Below are positions 49,772-58,779 of a DNA stretch of 64,000 nucleotides, one piece after another. The stretch spans positions 62,001-126,000 of the forward strand of contig NZ_CTEN01000004.1 in the NCBI RefSeq assembly GCF_001375655.1, in the 5' to 3' direction. The stretch comes from Streptococcus varani. Lineage in GTDB: Bacteria; Bacillota; Bacilli; Lactobacillales; Streptococcaceae. Made by a program: the position numbers and the translations under genes. The first letter of the stretch is position 1, and each line of letters starts with the position of its first letter. The notes beneath the pieces were generated by a model. It worked only from the letters and a program-made list of their open reading frames with translations. It had not been told where the DNA came from and did not search any database.

Positions 49772-50616
49772 TATCTTTGACCTCCTAACCGTTTCCACCA
49801 AGAAGCTGGTCTTGTGTGTTCAGAAATCAAATGAGAACGAAGACTGACTTCAAATTCTTCAAGACTTAAATCATGACGAAAATTACCATTTACTGCAATC
49901 GAGATGCTTCCAGTTTCTTCCGAAACAACGAAAACCAGAGCATCCGAAACCTCTGACAATCCTATTGCAGCCCGATGCCGTGTCCCAAATTCTTTAGAAA
50001 TACCAGCGCTATCAGATAGTGGTAAGTAAGCAGATGCTACTGCAACTTTGTTTTCTTTAATTATAACTGCGCCGTCATGAAGAGGAGTATTGGGAATGAA
50101 GATATTGATCAACAATTCCCCAGATACATCGGCGTTCAAGGAAATACCAGTTGCTCGGTATTCATGTAAAGTTCTGGCCCGTTCGATGGCCACTAGGGCA
50201 CCAATTTTACGTGGACCCATATACTTGACAGATTTAATTAAAGATTGAATAAGCGCTTCTTCGGAACTCAAAGCTGGCCCAGAGAAAATTTGAGTGGTTC
50301 TCCCCATCTTTTCTAACATAGCACGAAATTCAGGAGCAAAAATCACAACTCCTGCAATTACAGCATAGGACATGATTTGGTTGATCAACCAAGAAATGGT
50401 TTGGAGTCCCAGTAAGCTGGCAGCAATTTGAGCCAGAACGAAGAGAAAGACTCCCTTAATTAAGGTCATAATCTTTGTTCCCGCTAGGGACTTACTCAAG
50501 TTATAGGTAATATAAATGACTAAGGTAATATCAATCAGATGGACAATAGCTGTCCATGGACTTGCAAGCAAGCTAGACCAATATTGCGGATCAAGTAGTT
50601 GATTTAAATTTAACAT
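49771..50616 (-). CDS. cdaA: Diadenylate cyclase CdaA
   Basis: Makes the essential messenger c-di-AMP from two ATP. The 281-aa protein has three N-terminal membrane helices (residues about 10-95), a linker, and the DAC domain with the catalytic DGAVII and RHRAAIG motifs (near residues 170 and 205). I start at the ATG at 50616 (MLNLNQLLDPQYW), preceded by GAGGA; a TATAAT promoter lies at 50658-50663. Divergent from murT. Confidence 0.95.
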   Translation of the reverse strand: MLNLNQLLDPQYWSSLLASPWTAIVHLIDITLVIYITYNLSKSLAGTKIMTLIKGVFLFVLAQIAASLLGLQTISWLINQIMSYAVIAGVVIFAPEFRAMLEKMGRTTQIFSGPALSSEEALIQSLIKSVKYMGPRKIGALVAIERARTLHEYRATGISLNADVSGELLINIFIPNTPLHDGAVIIKENKVAVASAYLPLSDSAGISKEFGTRHRAAIGLSEVSDALVFVVSEETGSISIAVNGNFRHDLSLEEFEVSLRSHLISEHTRPASWWKRLGGQR

Positions 50617-50727
50617 AGATTCCTCATACAATTATTGTTCTTACACAGTATCAACCTATTATACCATACTTCCTATATTTTTTTCTTCTCCTAGGCAACT
50701 TCTATAATAGAAAAAGCCTTTCCTTTG

Positions 50728-50736
50728 TGATACAAT
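50728..50736 (+). promoter_or_regulatory. Extended -10 promoter of murT-gatD
   Basis: TGATACAAT ends 6 nt (ACTTCT) before the murT ATG, with no Shine-Dalgarno and a weak -35. Predicted transcription starts at the ATG. Confidence 0.65.
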
Positions 50737-50742
50737 ACTTCT

Positions 50743-52086
50743 ATGAAAATAAACACAGCATTGGGTATTCTTGCAGGTAAATCTGCCCACTTTTTTCTTA
50801 GTAAAATGGGACGCGGAAGCACGCTGCCCGGAAAAATTGCCCTTCAATTTGATAAAAAGATTTTAGATCAGTTAGCAAGAAATTATGAGATTATCGTGGT
50901 AACAGGAACCAACGGGAAAACCTTGACTACTGCCCTGATTGTTGGTATTCTTCAAGAAGCTTTTGGCCAAGTTACTACCAACACCAGCGGTGCTAACATG
51001 ATTACCGGTATTACAACTACTTTCCTTTCTTCCAAGAAAAATAAAAAAGGAAGAAAATTTGCTGTTTTGGAAATCGATGAAGCTAGTTTGACTCGTGTAA
51101 CAGAATATGTTAAACCAAGTCTCATTGTTTTTACCAATATCTTCCGAGATCAGATGGACCGCTATGGAGAAATTTATACTACTTATCAAATGATCCTGGA
51201 TGGTGCTGCAAAGGCTCCTGAAGCTACTATCTTAGCCAATGGCGATAGTCCACTCTTCAATTCAACAAAGACTATCAATCCCATCAAATATTACGGTTTT
51301 GCAACTGAAGAAGGTCAGCCCCAGTTAGCCCACTACAACACGGAAGGTATTCTCTGCCCCGACTGCCATCACATCTTGCGTTACAAGATGAACACCTATG
51401 CAAACCTAGGCTCTTATGTCTGTCTCAATTGTGATTTCAATCGTCCTCAACTGGATTATGCTTTGACGCAATTGACCAGTATCAGTCACAAAGATTCTAG
51501 CTTTGTTATCGATGGTCAAGATTATAAAATCAATATCGGGGGACTCTACAATATTTACAACGCCTTAGCTGCGGTTAGTGTAGCAGAATTTTTTGGTATT
51601 GACCCTCAGATTATAAAAGCAGGTTTTGACAAGAGCAAGGCAGTCTTTGGTCGTCAGGAAACCTTTAAAATTGGGGATAAAGACTGTACTTTGGTCTTGA
51701 TTAAAAATCCAGTCGGTGCCACTCAAGCTATCGAAATGATGAAATTAGCTCCGTTTGACTTCTCCCTCTCCGTCCTCCTCAATGCCAACTATGCAGATGG
51801 GATTGATACCAGCTGGATTTGGGATGCGGATTTCGAGCAGATTCATCACATGGATATCACTCAAATCTTTGCTGGTGGTGTGCGTGCCTCTGAAATAGCA
51901 CGCCGTCTGCGTGTAACTGGCTTTGACGAAGAAAATATAGAGCAAGTCGATAGCCTAGATAGTCTCATGCAAGCTATTGAAAAACAAGAGAGTCAACAGG
52001 CTTACATCCTCGCAACCTATACTGCTATGCTAGAGTTGCGTGACCTCCTTGCCCAAAGAAATGCTGTCGGAAAGGAGATGAAATAA
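50743..52086 (+). CDS. murT: Lipid II isoglutaminyl synthase, MurT subunit
   Basis: With GatD amidates the alpha-carboxyl of D-Glu in lipid II, needed for cross-linking. The 447-aa protein is a Mur-ligase fold: P-loop TGTNGKT at residues 54-60, [28 protein letters not shown]. An inserted Cys4 zinc ribbon (CPDC ... CLNC, near residues 205-227) and a C-terminal DUF1727 domain mark MurT. The N-terminus [20 protein letters not shown] aligns with pneumococcal MurT, confirming the ATG although it has no ribosome-binding site. Confidence 0.95.
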   Translation: MKINTALGILAGKSAHFFLSKMGRGSTLPGKIALQFDKKILDQLARNYEIIVVTGTNGKTLTTALIVGILQEAFGQVTTNTSGANMITGITTTFLSSKKNKKGRKFAVLEIDEASLTRVTEYVKPSLIVFTNIFRDQMDRYGEIYTTYQMILDGAAKAPEATILANGDSPLFNSTKTINPIKYYGFATEEGQPQLAHYNTEGILCPDCHHILRYKMNTYANLGSYVCLNCDFNRPQLDYALTQLTSISHKDSSFVIDGQDYKINIGGLYNIYNALAAVSVAEFFGIDPQIIKAGFDKSKAVFGRQETFKIGDKDCTLVLIKNPVGATQAIEMMKLAPFDFSLSVLLNANYADGIDTSWIWDADFEQIHHMDITQIFAGGVRASEIARRLRVTGFDEENIEQVDSLDSLMQAIEKQESQQAYILATYTAMLELRDLLAQRNAVGKEMK

Positions 52087-52874
52087 TGGTTTATACATCT
52101 CTAAAAAGTCCTGAGAAAGACTACTCCTACGATCTCAACATCGCTCATCTCTATGGAGATTTGATGAACACTTATGGTGACAATGGCAATATTCTCATGC
52201 TTAAGTATGTGGCTGAGAAATGCGGTGCCAAGGTTCAAGTCGACATTGTTTCCATGGAAGATAACTTTGATCCAGATTTTTATGATATTGCCTTCTTTGG
52301 TGGTGGTCAAGATTTTGAACAAGCTATTTTATCAAAAGATCTTCCCTCTAAAAAGGAAAGTCTAGCTGATTTCATTGAAAATGATGGTGTTTTTCTAGCT
52401 ATCTGTGGTGGCTTTCAACTCTTGGGTCAATACTACATCGAAGCAGGTGGCCGAAAGATTGACGGCCTAGGTATTTTAGGACACTATACCCTCAATCAGT
52501 CCAATAACCGCTACATTGGCGATATCAAAATTCACAACCAGGAATTTGGTGAAACTTACTATGGTTTTGAAAATCATCAAGGTCGCACTTTCCTAGCGGA
52601 AAACCAAAAACCACTTGGTCAAGTGGTCTACGGAAATGGAAACAATAAAGAAGATGGCGTTGAAGGCATGCATTATAAAAATACCTTTGCTAGCTACTTC
52701 CACGGTCCGATCCTATCACGCAATACCAATTTAGCCTACCGTTTAGTGACAACTGCCTTACGTAAAAAATATGGACAGGACATTGCCATGCCAACCTATG
52801 ACGCCATTCTCAGTAAAGAAAAACCTGAAGAATATGCGGATGTTAAGAGCAAAGCTATTTTAGAAGAAGAATAA
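52086..52874 (+). CDS. gatD: Lipid II isoglutaminyl synthase, GatD subunit
   Basis: Glutaminase partner of MurT, supplying ammonia. The 262-aa class I glutamine amidotransferase has the nucleophile C107 in [12 protein letters not shown] and the oxyanion-side [11 protein letters not shown]; the catalytic His lies in [12 protein letters not shown] near the C-terminus. Its ATG overlaps the murT stop by one base (TAATG), so synthesis is coupled. A terminator follows directly. Confidence 0.95.
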   Translation: MVYTSLKSPEKDYSYDLNIAHLYGDLMNTYGDNGNILMLKYVAEKCGAKVQVDIVSMEDNFDPDFYDIAFFGGGQDFEQAILSKDLPSKKESLADFIENDGVFLAICGGFQLLGQYYIEAGGRKIDGLGILGHYTLNQSNNRYIGDIKIHNQEFGETYYGFENHQGRTFLAENQKPLGQVVYGNGNNKEDGVEGMHYKNTFASYFHGPILSRNTNLAYRLVTTALRKKYGQDIAMPTYDAILSKEKPEEYADVKSKAILEEE

Positions 52875-52901
52875 AAAGAACTAGGGCAACTAGTTCTTTT
52901 T
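52873..52901. terminator. Bidirectional terminator after gatD
   Basis: Perfect 12-bp stem AAAAAGAACTAG/CTAGTTCTTTTT (52873-52884 with 52890-52901). On the minus strand the last codons and TAG stop of the PASTA gene lie inside this stem. Confidence 0.9.
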
Positions 52902-53642
52902 GATTGGCAAAATCGTTTGGATTTTTTGTAGACCATCTTTGAAGCGTTGGCTGTTAGCCGCTTTTTTTTCTTCTTCTGCTTTTTGCAAGATGCCACTAGC
53001 TTCTTTAGTGGCTGCATCCAGATAAACCAATTTAACAACGGCCCCTTTTTTGACAGCATTCAAGGGCAAGTGTGGATTGGGAGACATGGAAATAACTTGA
53101 TCAACAGTTCTATTAGCATATTGGGAACGAGGTTTGACTGGAAATGTGGTGACCAAGTAGCCAAGTTCCTCAAGGACTTGACGAGCTTGCAAAAGCGGTA
53201 AACCTGTCACATCTGGCAAAGCCATTTCTTTCTTGCTTTCTGCAATGACCCAGTCATCCACATAGTAGACTTTGACAAGAGTTCCTGGTGGAACTTTGCC
53301 AGAGCGAGGCATCATGGCAACCACTTCTCCAGCATTGGCTTTGACATATTTTTTATGCGGTTTGGCTAAGAGCAAGATAACCTGTAAACCTAATTTTTCT
53401 AAATGTTGCTTGGCTTGTGATGCCTCCACATCCATTAAGTTAGGAATCGCAACCAAACTTTTTTTATAACTATGCTGCCTTTCCAAATGTTTATCAACAA
53501 TAGGGGCCGCCTTGTCTGTTATTTTTCCAACAATCTCCACCGTATCAGGAATAACTCCTAAAAAAAGATTCGCTGCACCAAAGAGTTTCCCCATTTTCCC
53601 AGAGGATTTTTTGATGGCATTTTTACTTGATTTTTTAGGCAT
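52890..53642 (-). CDS. PASTA-domain protein
   Basis: A 250-aa protein with two PASTA-like repeats (about residues 66-135, opening VAIPNLMDVEASQAKQHLEK, and about 143-210, opening ALPDVTGLPLLQARQVLEEL). It has a basic N-terminus (MPKKSSKNAIKKSSGKMGKL) and a charged C-terminal helix (LQKAEEEKKAANSQRFKDG). There is no kinase domain and no clear signal peptide. PASTA repeats normally bind muropeptides outside the cell, so its location is unclear. AAGGAGG supports the ATG at 53642. Confidence 0.8.
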   Translation of the reverse strand: MPKKSSKNAIKKSSGKMGKLFGAANLFLGVIPDTVEIVGKITDKAAPIVDKHLERQHSYKKSLVAIPNLMDVEASQAKQHLEKLGLQVILLLAKPHKKYVKANAGEVVAMMPRSGKVPPGTLVKVYYVDDWVIAESKKEMALPDVTGLPLLQARQVLEELGYLVTTFPVKPRSQYANRTVDQVISMSPNPHLPLNAVKKGAVVKLVYLDAATKEASGILQKAEEEKKAANSQRFKDGLQKIQTILPIKKN

Positions 53643-53689
53643 AAGAACCTCCTTTTCTTCATTATATACCAAAACTTTTCAGTAAACAA

Positions 53690-53712
53690 TAAAAAGAAGC
53701 TCCTCAGCTTCC
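53690..53712 (-). terminator. Terminator of the second ABC-F gene
   Basis: GAAGCT/AGCTTC stem (53696-53701 with 53706-53711) with a T5 tail on the minus strand. Confidence 0.8.
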
Positions 53713-53714
53713 TT

Positions 53715-55628
53715 TTACTCCAGTTCTTGACTCAGCTCTTCCCATTCTTGCATGAGTTGGTCTTGCTCCTGAGTGATCTTATCCAGTTCAGCTTGCAATT
53801 CAAGCAACTCTACAGCATCGTTGGTCTCTTCCATGGCCTCAGCAATTTCAGCTTCTCTAGCTTCAATAATGTCAAGCCTGTCCTCGATTTGTTGGATGCG
53901 GCGAGTGATTTTGCGGATTTCTTTCTGATTTTCTTTCTGCTTTTGGTAATCACTAGCGTCCCATTCAGAAGCGGAGGTATCTGACAAGATTGCTTGATCT
54001 TGTTTTGCTTCTTGCAACTCTTCCAGCTCGGCCTTTTTCTCTAAGTAATAATCATAATCACCTAGGTATAGGGTAGAACCTGTTTCTGAAATTTCTAAAA
54101 CCTTTGTTGCCACTCGGTTGATAAAATAGCGGTCATGACTGACAAAGAGCAAGGTTCCATCAAAGTCGATAAGGGCATTTTCCAGAACTTCCTTGCTATC
54201 GATATCCAAGTGGTTGGTCGGCTCATCCAGTATCAGAAAATTATCGTGTTGCATGGACAGTTTTGCTAGAAGTAAACGTGCTTTTTCACCACCGGAAAGC
54301 ATAGCAACAGACTTTTTGACATCATCTCCTGAGAAGAGGAAGGCTCCCAGTCGATTGCGGATTTCAACTTCAGGCGTAGTCGGAAAGGCATTCCAAAGTT
54401 CATCTAGAACACTATTTGTCCGAGTCAGATTGGACTGAGTTTGATCGTAGTAACCCGGCTCCACATTAGCACCGTAAATGGAAGAACCCTTGATGAAAGG
54501 AAGTAGGCCAACAACTGATTTGAGGAAGGTTGTCTTCCCTATTCCATTGGGTCCGACAATGGCAATCGCATCAAATTTTTTCACATCTAAAGAAATCGGC
54601 TCAGATAAGACTTCCCCATCGTAACCAATAGCCGCATCTGATACCGTCAAAACCACATTGCCCGAAACTTTCTCTGCTTGAAAAGTCATGTTAGCTGATT
54701 TATTTCCAGCTTGAGGTTTATCTAGTCGCTCCATTTTTTCCAACTGCTTACGCCGGGCTTGAGCCCGCTTGGTAGTCGATGCCCTGACAATATTGCGTTG
54801 AACAAAGTCTTCTAACTTGGCAATTTCCTTCTGCTGCTTTTCGAAGTTCTTTTCTTCAGTAGCTAACTTCTCAACCTTGAGGTCCATGAACTTAGAGTAA
54901 TTGCCTACATAGCGATCCAAAGAATGCGTGGTCAAATCAAGGGTGACCGTCGCCACCTTGTCCAAGAAATAGCGGTCATGGCTGACGATAATGAGTGCCC
55001 CTTGGTAGTTGACCAAGTAATTTTCTAACCAGGCGATGGTTTCAATATCTAGGTGGTTAGTTGGTTCGTCTAAGACTAGTAATTCGGGTTTTTCCAAGAG
55101 CATTTTGGCTAAGGCTAAGCGCGTATTTTGCCCACCTGACAATTCAGCAATCTTCATGTCCCACATGGACTGATCAAACTGAAAACCATTGAGGATAGCC
55201 TTGATATCCGACTCGTAGGTGAAACCGCCACGCGCACGAAAATCTTCCGATTGACGGTCGTAATCCGCCATCAGTTTGTCAAAATCATCCCCAGTCAAAT
55301 CTGCCATCTGCAACTCCATCGTCCGCAGATTTTTTTCTGTGGTCCGTAAATCATCGAAGACATGCAGCATCTCATCAAAAATGGTTCTTTCTGATTGAAA
55401 GCGAGAATCCTGAGCCAGATAGGACAAGGTCAAGTCGCGTTTGGTATTGACTTGACCTGATGTAGGTGCTTCTTCGCCGACTAAAATTTTTAAAAGAGTG
55501 GATTTACCGGCACCATTTCGCCCTACTAGAGCAATGCGATCCCTTTCATCCACCTGAATAGTAATATTATCAAAGAGCACATCCCCTGAAAAAGAGCGCT
55601 CAATCTTATTTCCACTAAGTATAATCAT
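53715..55628 (-). CDS. ABC-F family ATPase (Uup/YdiF-like)
   Basis: Twin-cassette ABC-F ATPase, 637 aa, with Walker A GRNGAGKST (about 36-44) and GPNGIGKTT, signatures LSGGQNTRLALAKML and LSGGEKARLLLAKL, and two DEPTNHLDI Walker B blocks. It has a long C-terminal coiled coil (about residues 550-637, KITRRIQQIEDRLDIIEARE) of the Uup type, which the other ABC-F of this window lacks. ABC-F proteins act on the ribosome; no resistance role is indicated. Confidence 0.92.
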   Translation of the reverse strand: MIILSGNKIERSFSGDVLFDNITIQVDERDRIALVGRNGAGKSTLLKILVGEEAPTSGQVNTKRDLTLSYLAQDSRFQSERTIFDEMLHVFDDLRTTEKNLRTMELQMADLTGDDFDKLMADYDRQSEDFRARGGFTYESDIKAILNGFQFDQSMWDMKIAELSGGQNTRLALAKMLLEKPELLVLDEPTNHLDIETIAWLENYLVNYQGALIIVSHDRYFLDKVATVTLDLTTHSLDRYVGNYSKFMDLKVEKLATEEKNFEKQQKEIAKLEDFVQRNIVRASTTKRAQARRKQLEKMERLDKPQAGNKSANMTFQAEKVSGNVVLTVSDAAIGYDGEVLSEPISLDVKKFDAIAIVGPNGIGKTTFLKSVVGLLPFIKGSSIYGANVEPGYYDQTQSNLTRTNSVLDELWNAFPTTPEVEIRNRLGAFLFSGDDVKKSVAMLSGGEKARLLLAKLSMQHDNFLILDEPTNHLDIDSKEVLENALIDFDGTLLFVSHDRYFINRVATKVLEISETGSTLYLGDYDYYLEKKAELEELQEAKQDQAILSDTSASEWDASDYQKQKENQKEIRKITRRIQQIEDRLDIIEAREAEIAEAMEETNDAVELLELQAELDKITQEQDQLMQEWEELSQELE

Positions 55629-55685
55629 GTTTCTATTGTAACAAAAAAGCAGAGAAAATTCCCTACTTCCGCATAAAATAATGAC

Positions 55686-56477
55686 TTAAGTCAAACGTTC
55701 TTCTTCCTCATAGTCAATCGGTAATTTCTTCAAGAAAACTTGCAATTGTTGTTCCCAATAATACCAATCGTGTGTGCCATGGCTGACCGTGCTTTCTAGG
55801 TTCAAGCCCATATCTTCTAGTGCCTTGACTGCTTTTTGATTGCTACCAAAGAGGAAATCTTCCTTCCCACACCAAGTATAGAACTGGGATTTTTTATCGT
55901 GTTCTTTGGCAAACGTCGTCATGATATGTTTCTTCAGGTTCTCTCTTGTCAAGTCACCAAAAATACCTTGCCAATAAGCTGGTTTCTTATCAACATTCTT
56001 CTCCAATTCATCCAAGTCCATACCAATCCCCAGAGCCCCTGAAAAGGCTCCAACATAGGCATACTCATTTGTAGAGAGGCCGATTTTAAAGGCTCCATAA
56101 CCTCCCATAGAAAGCCCTGCTATGAAAGTCTTCTCTCTTTTTCGACTCATATTTGGGAAAAAACGCTGCATAACCTTAGGTAATTCTTTGGCAATAGCGT
56201 CGTAGTAATTAAGGCCATAAGTCGTATTGGTATACCAAGCTAAATCCGTATTGGGCATGATAACAATGAGGTTGGTATGACGGATTAAGCGCTCAATAGC
56301 TGTTCGTTTCCGCCAAGAATTTTCATTGCCATTCATCCCATGTAGGAGGTAAAGAACCGGAATATCTGTACAATCTACTAAGTCAGGCGCTACGTCCGCT
56401 GCATCTGGGTAAATCACGCTGACATGACGAGCCATATCTAAACTTTCAGAAAAATATTCTATTTCAAAGGTTGCCAT
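55686..56477 (-). CDS. estA: Esterase family protein (EstA/tributyrin esterase-like)
   Basis: Alpha/beta hydrolase of the esterase D type, 263 aa. The oxyanion region VLYLLHGMNGNENSW is near residue 45, the nucleophile motif GLSMGGYGAF near residue 122, and the late GTHDWYYWEQQLQ supplies the catalytic His. It resembles streptococcal EstA, which cleaves short-chain acyl esters and can deacetylate sugars. No signal peptide, so cytoplasmic. AAAGG lies before the ATG. Confidence 0.88.
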   Translation of the reverse strand: MATFEIEYFSESLDMARHVSVIYPDAADVAPDLVDCTDIPVLYLLHGMNGNENSWRKRTAIERLIRHTNLIVIMPNTDLAWYTNTTYGLNYYDAIAKELPKVMQRFFPNMSRKREKTFIAGLSMGGYGAFKIGLSTNEYAYVGAFSGALGIGMDLDELEKNVDKKPAYWQGIFGDLTRENLKKHIMTTFAKEHDKKSQFYTWCGKEDFLFGSNQKAVKALEDMGLNLESTVSHGTHDWYYWEQQLQVFLKKLPIDYEEEERLT

Positions 56478-56509
56478 ATGATGCCTTTCTCCTCTTCTAT
56501 TTTAGAAAA

Positions 56510-56527
56510 GAGCTAGTTTCCTAGCTC
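56510..56527 (-). terminator. Terminator of rnjB
   Basis: Perfect 7-bp stem GAGCTAG/CTAGCTC closing a GAAA tetraloop, then TTTTCT on the minus strand. Confidence 0.85.
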
Positions 56528-56539
56528 ACTAACTGATCT

Positions 56540-58201
56540 CTATCTTACTTCCATGATAACAGGAAGGATGGCTGGGCGACGTTTGGTTTGTTCAAAGAGG
56601 TACTTGGACAAATCATCGCGAACTGCACTCTTGAGTTCTCCCCAATCAAAGCTATCCTTGGTAAAGTATTTCTCCACACTGGCATTGACCAAATCAGCCG
56701 ATTCTCTTAAGATATCCTTGCTCTTTTTAACATAGATAAAGCCACGCGTATTGACCTTAGCCTTGGAGATAATTTTCTTTTCCTTGCGACTAACCGTAAT
56801 AGCAACGATAAAGATACCATCTTCAGATAGAATCTTACGGTCGCGTAGGACAATATTACCCACATCACCGATGGCATTTCCATCAATCATGACATCCCCA
56901 GCTGAGACGGCACCATTATGGACAAATTCGCCATCTTCATACGCCATGACATCCCCACGTTTCACAATAAGAATGTTTTCTGGGAAAAATCCGATTTCTA
57001 GGGCTGCTTTAGCATGAGCATCAAGTTGACGGTATTCTCCTTGGATCGGGAAGAGATATTTTGGTTTAAGAATATTAAGCATGAGTTGCAAATCACGCGC
57101 ATTGGCATGTCCAGAAACTCTCAAATCCTTAGCAATGGTTTTGACAACTCCGCCCGCTTGGTAGATCATGTTTTCTACCTTAGCAACGACCGCTTCCTTA
57201 GAAACCGTTGGTGTTGTCACGATGTAGACCAAATCACCATCCTTGATTTCAACATAACGATGACGGCCGATAGACATCTTACGCAAACCATTGAGAGGCT
57301 CACCCATGCGGCCAGTCTCCAGAATAATTAACTCATTATCTTGGTACTTGTTCATTTCCTTAGGCTTGATGAGAATGTGCTCGCTTGCCAAACGTAATTT
57401 CTTCAAAGAAATCGCTGTGCGAACAATATTTTCCACATCATGACCTGTTAGAACAACCCGACGACCGGTCGCATCAGCAGCATCAAAAATTTGTTGGATA
57501 CGAATGATATTGCTGGCTACAGCTGCCACAATCACACGACCATCCCAATCCGCAATGGTATTGAGGATCTCTTCTGATTCTTGGTGCATGCTTGCCACCT
57601 GAATCTGGCTATCCGCATTTGCAGAATCAGATAAGAGTGCCAAGACACCTTCTTGGCCCAATTCTGCCAAACGGCTAAAATCAGATTTGTAATAAGGGGC
57701 TGCCGCTTGATCAAACTTGAAATCGCCTGTGTAGACGATATTGCCCTCGTCTGTTTTGACAACAATTCCCAAACTTTCAGGAATCGAGTGGGTTGTCTTA
57801 AAGAAAGAAATAACTGCATCCCCAAAATCAATTTCTGTTCTGGCATTGATAATATGAAAGTCCTTAAACTTCTTAGTAGCTCCATAATTTTTGACCACCA
57901 ACTTGGCCAATTCAATGGTTAAATGTGAACCAAATACCGGTACTTTTACCTTCTCCAACAGATAAGGAAGGGCTCCAATAGCATCCGCATGTCCATGTGT
58001 CAAGAAGACACCTGCAACCCGGTCTTTATTTTCCACTAAATAATCAAAATTTGGAACGATCACGTCCACACCCAACTGTTCATTTTCTGGATATTTTAAG
58101 CCAACATCCAGAACAAAAATACTGTCATTAACCTCAGCGATATAGAGATTTTTACCATTCTCTCTGACACCGCCTAAGGCCATGATTTTAATATCACTCA
58201 T
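56540..58201 (-). CDS. rnjB: Ribonuclease J2
   Basis: Metallo-beta-lactamase/beta-CASP ribonuclease, 553 aa, partner of RNase J1 in mRNA decay. The N-terminus LGGVRENGKNLYIAEV (rather than IGGLGEIGKN) marks J2. The metal motif HxHxDH appears as HGHADA (H69, H71, D73, A74), so the last His is replaced by Ala; GDFKFDQAAA and the C-terminal SGHANARDLQLML follow. This degeneration is known for streptococcal J2 and fits weak nuclease activity. Confidence 0.93.
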   Translation of the reverse strand: MSDIKIMALGGVRENGKNLYIAEVNDSIFVLDVGLKYPENEQLGVDVIVPNFDYLVENKDRVAGVFLTHGHADAIGALPYLLEKVKVPVFGSHLTIELAKLVVKNYGATKKFKDFHIINARTEIDFGDAVISFFKTTHSIPESLGIVVKTDEGNIVYTGDFKFDQAAAPYYKSDFSRLAELGQEGVLALLSDSANADSQIQVASMHQESEEILNTIADWDGRVIVAAVASNIIRIQQIFDAADATGRRVVLTGHDVENIVRTAISLKKLRLASEHILIKPKEMNKYQDNELIILETGRMGEPLNGLRKMSIGRHRYVEIKDGDLVYIVTTPTVSKEAVVAKVENMIYQAGGVVKTIAKDLRVSGHANARDLQLMLNILKPKYLFPIQGEYRQLDAHAKAALEIGFFPENILIVKRGDVMAYEDGEFVHNGAVSAGDVMIDGNAIGDVGNIVLRDRKILSEDGIFIVAITVSRKEKKIISKAKVNTRGFIYVKKSKDILRESADLVNASVEKYFTKDSFDWGELKSAVRDDLSKYLFEQTKRRPAILPVIMEVR

Positions 58202-58486
58202 GATATAAATCCTCTTTATTATTTATTTTCATACAAACGGTCCTTGCGTCCCAAAAGATGATTTAAGTGAAAAGAAGGGTCGACATGGTAATCTCAAAAA
58301 TGTTTCAGCGGTCTTCTTTGTTGATGTAAGAGACAGCCTCCTAGAAATGACACGAGGAAACTTCCTTTAAGACTATCTCTCCAAGAACATCACTAGATTA
58401 AGCTAAAAAATTAAATTGTATACCAGTTTACCGATCCATTCCATTACATCCATCGATGTGGGTTGGCAAGTCGAATTACTGTTTTA

Positions 58487-58585
58487 TACTCTTTGACAAT
58501 CAACAATAGATGGCTAAAGTTCCTTACCTACTACTAGATAGGTCTGCGTCACTTTGTTTCATCTATTGTTGATTTTCTCTGAGTA
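58487..58585 (-). repeat. Palindromic repeat family R2, copy c (99 bp, intact)
   Basis: Ends TACTCTTTGACAATCAACAA and (reversed) TACTCAGAGAAAATCAACAA, both running into TAGATG, form a 26-bp imperfect terminal inverted repeat. The core contains TAGTAGTAGGTAAGGAACTT. TA ends on both sides are compatible with a TA target. It is the clearest copy of family R2. Confidence 0.72.
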
Positions 58586-58675
58586 TTACAGGTTGCCCTG
58601 TATATCAGAGATATTATATCATTTTTTCCAAAAGAATGCGAAAATGAAGGGGCTGGGTAAAAAGTCTTAAAATAG

Positions 58676-58724
58676 AAAATGGCCTAGAATTACGTCATCA
58701 GAAACGTTTACTCTATGCCATTTT
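58676..58724. repeat. Stem-loop element
   Basis: Arms AAAATGGCCTAGA and TCTATGCCATTTT pair over 12 of 13 positions around a 23-base loop that contains ACGT on both sides. GTTGTTTTT follows on the plus strand, so it could terminate transcription; no plus-strand gene precedes it. It could also be a repeat remnant. Confidence 0.5.
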
Positions 58725-58779
58725 AGTTGTTTTTATTTTGATAGGAAGTTTTAAATTAAGTTGTTACCTAGGCTTAAGC

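Larger units (their letters stand above)
58202..58779. other. Intergenic region between rnjB and the ABC transporter operon
   Basis: 578 bp with no credible gene. It holds repeat R2 copy c (58487-58585) and a 12-bp hairpin with T-rich tail (58676-58724). From 58202 to 58486 I see no coding signal, promoter box or repeat that I can support. Confidence 0.6.

Noticed and set aside
58263..58380. Short open stretch in the rnjB upstream gap resembling a coding remnant
   Set aside because: No start, no ribosome-binding site and no recognisable domain; not enough to call a pseudogene.
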